7,536 nt of DNA from Oscillospiraceae bacterium (lineage in GTDB: Bacteria > Bacillota > Clostridia > Oscillospirales > Acutalibacteraceae), in assembly GCA_029012165.1 (NCBI GenBank), contig JAQXLO010000260.1, positions 1 to 7,536 on the forward strand, written 5' to 3'. The notes below the pieces were generated by a model, which worked only from the letters and a program-made list of their open reading frames with translations, searched no databases and was not told where the DNA came from. How positions within the stretch are numbered: the first letter of the stretch is position 1; the number at the start of each line of letters is the position of its first letter. The translations under genes were made by a program, and so were the position numbers. Shown here in pieces: positions 1-5,801 of the stretch.

Positions 1-1020
1 AACACCATTTACGCCGACGAAATGGTCAACCTGTTCGGCGTGGATGCCGTGCGCTACTATCTGCTCGCAGAGATGCCCCACGCCAACGACGGCTCCCTGA
101 CCTATGAAACTTTCATCGAACGCTACAACACCGACCTCGCCAATATCATCGGCAATCTGGTCAACCGCACCGTCGCCATGGTCAACAAGTACTTCGGCGG
201 CGTCCTGCCCTGCAAGACCTGCGGCGGCGAATTTGACGACGACCTGAAAGCCACGGCTTTGGGCGTTTTGCCGAAAATGACGAAAGCGATCGACGAATTC
301 CGCATGGCGGACGCCGTGTCCGAAGTGATCGCCCTTGCCCGCAGAAGCAACAAATACATCGACGAGACGCTTCCGTGGGCGCTTTCCAAGGACGAGGCGC
401 AGAAGGATCGCCTGTCCACCGTACTGTACAACCTGACCGAGAGCATCCGCTTCATCGCCGTACTGCTCAAGCCCTTTATGCCCGACACGGCAGAAAAGAT
501 TCTGGCACAGTTGAATTGCGGCATCGACACACTCGACTCTCTCGCCGATTTCGGTGCCATCCCTGAGGGGCATCAGGTTGGCACGGCTTCGCCGCTGTTC
601 GGTCGAATCGACGCCGAAAAGATGCTTGCAGAAATTGCGAAGGCACATGAGCCTGCCGAGCCTGCCCCGGAAAAGAAAGCGATCCCCGGACTTGCGCAGA
701 TCAGCATTGAGGACTTCGCCAAGGTGGAACTGACCGCCGCCAAAATCGTGGACTGCACCCCCGTCAAGCGTGCCAAAAAGCTGCTTTGCCTGACGCTGGA
801 TGACGGCTCCGGCACACCCCGTACCGTTGCATCCGGCATTGCCAAGTGGTACAAGCCCGAGGATTTGATCGGACACACTGTTGTCTGCGTCACCAACCTT
901 AAGCCCGCCGTGCTCTGCGGCGTGGAAAGCCAAGGCATGATTCTTGCCGCCGACTGCTCGCAGGACGATGTGAAAGTACTGATGATCGACAACGTGCCCG
1001 CCGGCTCCCGAATCCGCTGA
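1..1020 (+). CDS. metG: methionyl-tRNA synthetase, C-terminal part (5' truncated by window)
   Basis: Charges tRNA-Met with methionine in the cytoplasm. The reading frame is open from base 1, so the gene enters from the left. The first residues (NTIYADEMVNLFGVDAVRYY) match the stretch that directly follows the KMSKS catalytic loop in MetRS. The Rossmann catalytic core therefore lies just outside the window. The helical anticodon-binding domain follows, with ERYNTDLANIIGNLVNRT and later a Y-I-D-E-x-L-P-W-A-L segment. After a charged Pro/Glu/Lys linker comes the C-terminal EMAP/Trbp111-like OB-fold tRNA-binding domain, from about codon 232 of the visible part, containing DFAKVELTAAKIVDC and GVESQGMILAA. 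Metazoan-type fusion is not needed, since many bacterial MetRS carry this dimerising domain. A CxxC pair (PCKTCGG, near base 210) lies in the anticodon-binding domain, and I cannot say whether it binds metal. The stop overlaps the tatD start. Confidence 0.97.
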   Translation, partial: NTIYADEMVNLFGVDAVRYYLLAEMPHANDGSLTYETFIERYNTDLANIIGNLVNRTVAMVNKYFGGVLPCKTCGGEFDDDLKATALGVLPKMTKAIDEFRMADAVSEVIALARRSNKYIDETLPWALSKDEAQKDRLSTVLYNLTESIRFIAVLLKPFMPDTAEKILAQLNCGIDTLDSLADFGAIPEGHQVGTASPLFGRIDAEKMLAEIAKAHEPAEPAPEKKAIPGLAQISIEDFAKVELTAAKIVDCTPVKRAKKLLCLTLDDGSGTPRTVASGIAKWYKPEDLIGHTVVCVTNLKPAVLCGVESQGMILAADCSQDDVKVLMIDNVPAGSRIR

Positions 1021-1784
1021 TGAAAAATATATTCGACTCCCACGCCCATTACGACGATGAAGCGTTCGACACCGACCGGGATGCATTGCTCGAATCCCTG
1101 ACCAAGCAAGGGATTGCCTGCGTCATTGACTGTGGGTGCAGTGAACGCTCGTGCGAAAGTGCGCTAAAGCTTGCCGAGCGGTATGCGTACATCTACGCCG
1201 CCTGCGGCATCCACCCGGAGGAATGTGAAAGCTTCGGCGATGTTTCGACCCTGTACGAACGGCTTCTCCCCTTTTGGCAATCCGAAAAGTGCGTGGCGGT
1301 CGGCGAGATCGGTCTCGACTATCACTGGGACATCGACAAGCCAACGCAAATTGCCTTTTTTGAAGCACAGTTAGAAGCCTCCCTGAAGCTCGGTAAACCG
1401 GTCATTATCCACGACCGTGAAGCCCACGGCGACACCATGGAGCTGCTGCACCGCTACAAACCGCAGGGCGTACTGCACTGTTTTTCCGGCAGTGCGGAAA
1501 TGGCACGGGAAGCGGTCAAGCTGGGGCTGTATATCGGCTTCGGCGGTGCTGTCACCTTTAAAAATGCCCGCAAGCCGCTGGATGCCGCCGCCGCTGTTCC
1601 GCTCGACCGACTGCTTTTGGAGACGGACTGCCCCTATATGGCGCCCGTCCCGTTTCGAGGTCAGCGCTGCGACTCGTCCATGATTCCCATGGCCGCCGAA
1701 AAGCTTGCGGCGATCCACGGGATGTCCGTGCAGGAGATGCTGGACGTCACCTGCCAAAACGCCCGGACGCTGTTTCACATATGA
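1020..1784 (+). CDS. tatD: TatD-family metal-dependent hydrolase (DNase-like)
   Basis: A 254-residue amidohydrolase-fold protein of the TatD family. Characterised members are Mg-dependent 3'-5' exonucleases or DNases, and some act as D-aminoacyl-tRNA deacylases. The metal ligands of the family are visible: HxH at His8/His10 (DSHAHYDD), Glu96 in VGEIGLDYH, His131 in IIHDREAH, His153 in LHCFSG, and Asp203 in LLLETDCPY, followed by PVPFRGQRC. Length is normal for the family (about 255-260). The start ATG shares one base with the metG stop (TGATG), so translation is probably coupled to metG. metG followed by tatD is a common Firmicutes arrangement and fits a role near tRNA quality control. The rnmV and rsmA genes that often follow are absent, because a terminator comes straight after the stop. 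The family call is very secure; the physiological substrate is not shown by the sequence. Confidence 0.96.
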   Translation: MKNIFDSHAHYDDEAFDTDRDALLESLTKQGIACVIDCGCSERSCESALKLAERYAYIYAACGIHPEECESFGDVSTLYERLLPFWQSEKCVAVGEIGLDYHWDIDKPTQIAFFEAQLEASLKLGKPVIIHDREAHGDTMELLHRYKPQGVLHCFSGSAEMAREAVKLGLYIGFGGAVTFKNARKPLDAAAAVPLDRLLLETDCPYMAPVPFRGQRCDSSMIPMAAEKLAAIHGMSVQEMLDVTCQNARTLFHI

Positions 1785-1787
1785 TAT

Positions 1788-1823
1788 AAATGCCTGAAGC
1801 CCAAAAGGCCGCAGGCATTTTCT
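1788..1823 (+). terminator. intrinsic terminator after tatD
   Basis: A 9-bp perfect stem, AAATGCCTG (1788-1796) with CAGGCATTT (1812-1820), begins 3 nt after the tatD stop. Its loop contains an additional GCC/GGC pairing around CAAAA. The descending arm runs into TTTT and then CTCTG, so the U-tract is short. It most likely ends metG-tatD transcription. Confidence 0.75.
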
Positions 1824-1832
1824 CTGTTTCCG

Positions 1833-1861
1833 TTGACGAAAGCGCCAACGATTGCTATAAT
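1833..1861 (+). promoter_or_regulatory. strong SigA-type promoter for the glycerophosphotransferase gene
   Basis: TTGACG (1833-1838) is followed, after exactly 17 nt, by TATAAT (1856-1861) with an extended -10 TG at 1853-1854. This is one base short of a full vegetative consensus. Transcription should begin near 1868, giving an untranslated leader of about 135 nt before the start at 2004. It lies 10 nt after the terminator of the preceding unit. Confidence 0.85.
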
Positions 1862-1867
1862 ACAAAT

Positions 1868-2003
1868 AGGTCTGGGAGAAATTCGCATTATGAGACCTGA
1901 AAACATGACGGAATAGTTTTCGATTTACTGTGGCGAATGACAACAAAGTACTGCCACCCGAAATAAAGCCCAAGTTTTAAAAATCGAGAAGGAGAACAGA
2001 TGA
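1868..2003 (+). promoter_or_regulatory. candidate structured 5' leader with SD-abutting stem
   Basis: No long reading frame lies here. The leader carries AGGTCT (1868-1873) pairing with AGACCT (1893-1898). A second pair, ATTCGC (1881-1886) with GCGAAT (1933-1938), would form a pseudoknot with the first. A 10-bp stem (one G-U) joins 1917-1926 with 1981-1990, and a GTGGC/GCCAC hairpin (1930-1934/1953-1957) lies inside it. The 3' arm of the 10-bp stem ends inside the AAGGAG ribosome binding site (1989-1994), so it could limit translation. I recognise no known riboswitch family. Pairings of this size can occur by chance in 136 nt. Confidence 0.35.
1890..1916 (+). CDS. possible 8-codon upstream ORF / leader peptide
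   Basis: ATG at 1890 opens an 8-codon frame (MRPENMTE) ending in TAG at 1914-1916. A GGGAG ribosome-binding-like sequence lies at 1874-1878, 11 nt upstream, at the long end of useful spacing. The stop codon sits immediately before the 5' arm (1917-1926) of the stem that reaches the downstream ribosome binding site, so translation could alter that stem. No amino-acid run suggests a classical attenuator. It may well be fortuitous. Confidence 0.2.
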   Translation: MRPENMTE

Positions 2004-3152
2004 ATGAAAAACCGAGATAAAACAAATCCAATCACTGCACTTTTAGATTTACTTAGAGGAAAACTTATCTCAATTTATTATATCTTTATAAATAGTGTAT
2101 ATAGACATTTACCACTACGAAACCGTGTATTGTTTTTTACAATACGTGCGAACGATCGTCTGCTTGAAAATGCAAAAACAGTATATGATGCGCTTCCTTG
2201 CAAAAAAACGGTATATGCACGCACTGGACAAGTTTCACCGAAAGAAGCAAGACATATTAAGAGGCTTTTGCTTACACATAAGGTTATCGTAACAGACGAC
2301 TACTTGTTGTATCTGCGTCAGTTTACCCTGCGACCCGGACAAAAAGTCATGCAGATTTGGCACGCCGGAGGTGCATTCAAAAAGTTCGGATATGACTCTG
2401 ATTCCAACCCAAACAAGCAAGCCGCAGGAACTGTGTCCAACATTGAGCAGTATTCGTCGGTTGTCGCCACTGCGGAGGGTTGTCGAAAGCACATTGCGTC
2501 CGGATTTGGGATTCCTGTAGACATTGTCCACGCATACGGGCTTCCGCGGACAGACAAACTGTTTGATCCTGCTTATTTGGAGAAAACACGCACAGATTTC
2601 TTTGTACGACACCCTCAATGGAAAGGGAAGAAAATCTATTTATATGCTCCTACATTTCGAGAAAAGGATCATAAACGCGTTCGCTATGACCCAAAACTTG
2701 ACTTTTCAGAAATAGATCGGGAAATGACGGATGATGAAGTCCTTTTAATCCATATGCATCCAACAGTTAAATACTCATTTCTTGACAGAGAGTATGCACA
2801 CATACATGATGTTACACAGCAGGAAGATACTTTGGTTCTTCTGTGTGTTGCAAGCTTAGTTATCACTGATTACTCCACCGTAATCGTGGAAGGATCCATT
2901 TTACGACTTCCCATGATGTTTTATTGTCCCGATATTGAAACGTATGATCGCGGCTTTTATTTGCAGTATCCCGATGATCTTCCGGGCGAAATGCTGACAG
3001 ACGGAAGCAAATTCATCGAGTTTGCCCGAAAAGCCATTACAGAGCGCAGTTATGCTCGGGAAGAAAAATATCGCATAGAACAAACGGCCGCTTGCGATGG
3101 ACACGCAACAGAGCGTGTTGTGCTGGAAATAATGAGTTGGCTTTCGGAATAA
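2004..3152 (+). CDS. CDP-glycerol glycerophosphotransferase-family protein (TagB/TagF-like)
   Basis: A 382-residue enzyme of the Glyphos_transf family, which moves glycerol-phosphate or ribitol-phosphate from a CDP-activated donor to teichoic-acid-like or capsular polymers at the inner membrane face. Family landmarks appear in order: QIWHAGGAFKKFGYDS with His120 (the WHG-type catalytic region), YGLPRTDKLFD, LYAPTFRE, LIHMHP with His250/His252, ITDYSTVIVEG with Asp289, then PMMFYCPDIETYDRGFY and DLPGE. A hydrophobic stretch near residues 18-40 could dock it to the membrane. AAGGAG (1989-1994) lies 9 nt before this ATG. An out-of-frame ATG at 2000 would give only six codons. The gene is visibly AT-richer than its neighbours, with A/T-ending codons, and has its own promoter and terminator, which suggests acquisition. 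The acceptor polymer cannot be told from sequence, and polyol-phosphate or related sugar-phosphate transfer are alternatives. Confidence 0.9.
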   Translation: MKNRDKTNPITALLDLLRGKLISIYYIFINSVYRHLPLRNRVLFFTIRANDRLLENAKTVYDALPCKKTVYARTGQVSPKEARHIKRLLLTHKVIVTDDYLLYLRQFTLRPGQKVMQIWHAGGAFKKFGYDSDSNPNKQAAGTVSNIEQYSSVVATAEGCRKHIASGFGIPVDIVHAYGLPRTDKLFDPAYLEKTRTDFFVRHPQWKGKKIYLYAPTFREKDHKRVRYDPKLDFSEIDREMTDDEVLLIHMHPTVKYSFLDREYAHIHDVTQQEDTLVLLCVASLVITDYSTVIVEGSILRLPMMFYCPDIETYDRGFYLQYPDDLPGEMLTDGSKFIEFARKAITERSYAREEKYRIEQTAACDGHATERVVLEIMSWLSE

Positions 3153-3179
3153 GCATTATGCGCAGGAACAACCGAAATC

Positions 3180-3193
3180 CAAAAGCGCTTTTG
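3180..3193. repeat. 14-bp perfect palindrome CAAAAGCGCTTTTG
   Basis: A perfect 14-bp palindrome 27 nt after the stop of the glycerophosphotransferase gene. As RNA it would make only a small hairpin with almost no loop, and as DNA it could be a protein site. No function is evident. It sits between the stop and the clearer terminator at 3235. Confidence 0.3.
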
Positions 3194-3234
3194 CAGACAT
3201 ATCCACAATAAACAACAAAATATATAAAACATTT

Positions 3235-3268
3235 AGGTCGGGGGCTTCTCGACCTTTTGTTTTTTTTG
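3235..3268 (+). terminator. intrinsic terminator after the glycerophosphotransferase gene
   Basis: AGGTCG (3235-3240) pairs with CGACCT (3250-3255) around a 9-nt loop, followed by a long T-tract (TTTTG then eight T, to 3267). It lies about 80 nt after the stop codon and closes the AT-rich single-gene unit. Confidence 0.8.
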
Positions 3269-3292
3269 CACAGCTGTGTTTTTTCTTTTTAT

Positions 3293-3321
3293 TTGACAAG
3301 AGTATAAAAATATGGTAGTAT
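3293..3321 (+). promoter_or_regulatory. SigA-type promoter for the DUF4474-BMP-folD unit
   Basis: A perfect TTGACA (3293-3298), a 17-nt spacer, then TAGTAT (3316-3321), 4 of 6 to consensus, with an extended -10 TG at 3313-3314. The -10 box covers the ATG at 3320, so that codon cannot be in the transcript. The real start of the next gene must lie further downstream. Confidence 0.75.
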
Positions 3322-3346
3322 GAATAAAATATGGATAATTCTGCTT

Positions 3347-3353
3347 GGAGGTG
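3347..3353 (+). promoter_or_regulatory. ribosome binding site deciding the start at 3359
   Basis: GGAGGTG (3347-3353) is an excellent anti-16S match. GGAGG ends 7 nt before the in-frame ATG at 3359. The ATG at 3355 is out of frame and too close. The in-frame ATG at 3320 lies upstream of this site and inside the promoter. Confidence 0.8.
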
Positions 3354-3358
3354 TATGG

Positions 3359-4492
3359 ATGACAAAAATGAAAAAACCACTTGCGTTTCTTTTTTCGATT
3401 CTTTTTCTCTTTCTGACCGGCGTGACCGCCTTTGCGGAAGGCGAACCGGTCACTGAACCGGAACCTGATCCCGAGCCGATACCCTTTGTAATCCTTTCGT
3501 CCACAGATCGGGTCACCAAGGGCAAAAGCATCACCCTTTCCGTCAACCGGGATGGAGATATTGTTTGGTCCAGTTCCGACGATTCCGTGGCGTCGGTGGA
3601 CAACAACGGCGTTGTGACCGGCCGTTCAATCGGCACGGTAACCATCTCTGCCGTCCTGTCCGGAACGGAGGAGACCGCCGTCTTTACCCTGCACGTTGTC
3701 GGCAAAAACTTTTTCTGGCGTGATCTTTTGGAAAAGCGGCAGATCTTTGGCTACCGATACAGCTATGTCGGCGATTATTACTACACCGACGACAAGGACT
3801 GCTGGCAGAAATTTTTCGGTTTCAACTTTGCCTACGACATTGCCGCACCGCTGGTGCTGATCCACTATGACTATGTCCGTGTTTTCTTCACCTACGATAA
3901 TCTGGACTGGATGATCCAGATGTGGAAGGGGCAATACGGTCTGCTGTTCCACGGCAGTGAAATCGGCGTATACACAAAACCTGCCGGCAGCAGCAGTGCC
4001 ACCCGGTACTCCCACTACGCCGCCGCAGACCCCGAAAACTATCTGAAAATGAGCTCGTCCCTGTATCACAAGCAAAAGATCAACGGCAACTACGAGTTTG
4101 AATTTGAACGTCCTTACGACGACTACTGGTGGTGCACCGGCTTTGTGCCCGGACACCTGCGCAACACCCTCGACTGCAAGGAGCTTCGAACCGAATCACG
4201 CATCACCCTCAAGGATGAGAAAATGGCACGCCTATTCTGCGAGGGGCTGCGGGAATGCGGCTTTGCGCAGGTCGAGAACAAAGAATCCCTGTGTGAGGAC
4301 ACCTTTGCCTGCGACGGCACGGATGTATACCTGCAATGGCAGAATATTTCCGGCGCCGCAAACCACGCATCCCACTTCTCCATTTGGAGCTTTGTCGGCA
4401 TAAACGGCTTTTTCCTCATGCTGCTCCTGTTCTTCGGCGCAATGATGCTTCTCTCCGTTAGCGGACTCGGTCTGCTGATTCTATTGATCTAA
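3359..4492 (+). CDS. secreted membrane-anchored Big_2 + DUF4474 protein
   Basis: A 377-residue protein of unknown function, predicted to be exported. A Sec signal peptide (MTKMKKPLAFLF, hydrophobic core, AFA-EG) is probably cut between residues 26 and 27. A short Pro/Glu linker follows (EPVTEPEPDPEPIP). Residues about 43-114 form a bacterial Ig-like Big_2 domain (KGKSITLSV, IVWSSSDDSVASVDNNGVVTG, IGTVTISA). Residues about 118-335 resemble the uncharacterised DUF4474 domain, with WQKFFGFNFAYDIAAPL, MWKGQYGLLFHGSEIGVY, YWWCTGFVPG and ITLKDEKMARLFCEGLRECGF. The last 27 or so residues are a strongly hydrophobic tail, so the protein is probably held in the membrane with its domains outside. The start is set by the GGAGG site, not by the upstream ATG at 3320. 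It heads a unit with the BMP lipoprotein and folD. The DUF4474 assignment is by eye from remembered family motifs. Confidence 0.87.
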   Translation: MTKMKKPLAFLFSILFLFLTGVTAFAEGEPVTEPEPDPEPIPFVILSSTDRVTKGKSITLSVNRDGDIVWSSSDDSVASVDNNGVVTGRSIGTVTISAVLSGTEETAVFTLHVVGKNFFWRDLLEKRQIFGYRYSYVGDYYYTDDKDCWQKFFGFNFAYDIAAPLVLIHYDYVRVFFTYDNLDWMIQMWKGQYGLLFHGSEIGVYTKPAGSSSATRYSHYAAADPENYLKMSSSLYHKQKINGNYEFEFERPYDDYWWCTGFVPGHLRNTLDCKELRTESRITLKDEKMARLFCEGLRECGFAQVENKESLCEDTFACDGTDVYLQWQNISGAANHASHFSIWSFVGINGFFLMLLLFFGAMMLLSVSGLGLLILLI

Positions 4493-4493
4493 G

Positions 4494-4515
4494 CGCTCTG
4501 TTATCCGGCAGGGCG
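4494..4515 (+). other. intercistronic hairpin without a U-tract
   Basis: CGCTCTG (4494-4500) pairs with CAGGGCG (4509-4515), including one G-U, around an 8-nt loop. It starts one base after the DUF4474-gene stop. No T-run follows, so it looks more like an mRNA-stability or processing hairpin than a terminator. I see no promoter in the 52-nt gap, so the next gene is probably co-transcribed. Confidence 0.4.
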
Positions 4516-4544
4516 ATCTTACAAAAAGTAAAGGAGCTTTTACC

Positions 4545-5789
4545 ATGAAAAAGTTTGTCCGTCTTTTTTCACTTTGTCTTGCTGCCGTGCTTGTGCTTTC
4601 CAGCTTCGGCTGCACAGGGAAATCTCCCAGCCCGGAGAAGGAGACGCATCCCGCTTTGGCTGCGGCGGATCTGAAGATCGGCGTTCTGTTCTCGGATGAC
4701 GCTTCTATCAACGGGCAGTCCTATTTCCAGAAGATCGGCATCGAAAATGCCATGCAGAAACTCTCCCTGAAAGAGGAACAGGTTCTGTACAAAACCAACA
4801 TCGCAGATGTCTCCTTTGAGGCGGAGGGCAAGCTGACCACTACAACGGCGCCGACAGAAACCACCACCGAAAAGGAAGAGACAGAAAAAAAGACAACGGC
4901 AAAGTCCACAGAGCCGGAATCCTTCACGGACGACGAGGGCAACAATGTCATCGTTGCTACGCCCGTCACCCCTGTGCCGGCAGAAACCGCAGTCGAAGCA
5001 GTTTTTGACCTACTGGAAAAGGGCTGCAATGTCCTGATTGCCACAGATGCCGTCTATGATGATTTCACCGCATGGGTCGCCGGACAGTATAAGGATCTTC
5101 TTGTCCTGCAATATAACGGTACGCACACTGACCTTGCCAATGTGCAGCCCTACAGCATAAAGCTGTACGAAGGATTCTATATGGCGGGTGCTGTCGCCGG
5201 TGCTTTAGGCGCAAAAAATATCGGCTTCGTTGCAGGGGTCAAGGATGACGCCGCCGTGCAAAACATCAACGCCTTTGCCCTCGGCTGTGCGAAATACAAC
5301 AAGGACGCCAAGCTTACCGTGCGCTACACCAATGTTCCCTTTGACCTGAGTCTGGAGCGCACCGTTCCCGAAACATTGATTGAAAAGGACAAATGCGACC
5401 TGATCGCACAATCCGTGCTGACTGCACTGCCCCAAGCTGTTGCATCTAATCAGGACGGCGAGTACAAGTTTGAACCCGTGGCGTGCATCGGATTCGGCTA
5501 CGATATGGCAGCCGATGGCGGAAAACAGAGCGTGTGCTCCGTGATGTTTGATTTCGGTGTTTACTTTGAAAAAACACTGTCTGCCCTGACGGACGGCACC
5601 TTTGAGGCAACGGCGTATGTCGGCGGCATCACGGACGGTGTCGTTACCCTCAGCAAGCTGTACACCGACAGCGCAAAAGCCGCCGAGGCACAGAAAGCCG
5701 TTGCCGACGCTTTCGCAAAGGGGCTGGATGTGTTTGAGGGCGTCACTGCCGCCAAGGGCGAATACGCCGCGAATGTTACCGTAAAATAA
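4545..5789 (+). CDS. BMP/PnrA-family substrate-binding lipoprotein
   Basis: A 414-residue exported lipoprotein of the BMP family, whose characterised members (for example Treponema PnrA) bind nucleosides for ABC import. The N-terminus MKKFVRLFSLCLAAVLVLSS ends at FGC-T with Cys23 as the lipid site. The lipobox is slightly off consensus because Phe sits at -2. Fold landmarks are DLKIGVLFSDDASINGQSY (first strand), a GCNVLIATDAVYDD segment, LYEGFYMAGAVAGALG then IGFVAGVKDD, and GFGYDMAADGGKQSVCSVMFDFG near the C-terminal lobe. Residues 98-127 are a Thr/Glu/Lys low-complexity insert inside the first lobe, unusual for this fold. AAGGAG (4531-4536) lies 8 nt before the ATG. No permease or ATPase gene adjoins it, so it may serve a transporter encoded elsewhere or act as a sensor. 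folD starts 12 nt after its stop. The ligand is inferred from family only. Confidence 0.88.
   Translation: MKKFVRLFSLCLAAVLVLSSFGCTGKSPSPEKETHPALAAADLKIGVLFSDDASINGQSYFQKIGIENAMQKLSLKEEQVLYKTNIADVSFEAEGKLTTTTAPTETTTEKEETEKKTTAKSTEPESFTDDEGNNVIVATPVTPVPAETAVEAVFDLLEKGCNVLIATDAVYDDFTAWVAGQYKDLLVLQYNGTHTDLANVQPYSIKLYEGFYMAGAVAGALGAKNIGFVAGVKDDAAVQNINAFALGCAKYNKDAKLTVRYTNVPFDLSLERTVPETLIEKDKCDLIAQSVLTALPQAVASNQDGEYKFEPVACIGFGYDMAADGGKQSVCSVMFDFGVYFEKTLSALTDGTFEATAYVGGITDGVVTLSKLYTDSAKAAEAQKAVADAFAKGLDVFEGVTAAKGEYAANVTVK
4836..4925 (+). repeat. Thr/Glu/Lys low-complexity insert in the BMP lipoprotein
   Basis: Codons 98-127 of the lipoprotein are almost entirely Thr, Glu, Lys, Pro, Ala and Ser, with ACC/ACA/ACG mixed and GAA/GAG/AAA/AAG runs. 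No exact nucleotide repeat unit is present. It looks like a flexible, surface-exposed linker or loop extension. Confidence 0.7.
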
Positions 5790-5801
5790 TCGGAGGACAA
5801 A

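Noticed and set aside
573..1109. Minus-strand 178-codon frame antisense to metG
   Set aside because: A shadow of the conserved metG coding strand: no ribosome binding site, no recognisable domain, and it spans the metG-tatD junction.
1371..1973. Minus-strand 200-codon frame from the 1868 leader into tatD
   Set aside because: It crosses the terminator and the strong plus-strand promoter and is antisense to catalytic tatD residues, with no homology recognised.
1868..2003. T-box or other known riboswitch upstream of the glycerophosphotransferase gene
   Set aside because: I see no T-box sequence, no terminator/antiterminator pair and no conserved core of a riboswitch class known to me.
3153..3195. 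Possible fragment of the palindromic repeat (shares GAAATCC and CAAAAGCGC with 7384-7408)
   Set aside because: Only two short words are shared, in different spacing, and none of the element's hairpins or terminal arms is present. Chance is enough.
3320..3358. Longer start (ATG at 3320) for the DUF4474 gene, adding 13 residues
   Set aside because: This ATG overlaps the -10 box, lies upstream of the only good ribosome binding site (3347-3353), and would spoil the signal-peptide N-terminus.
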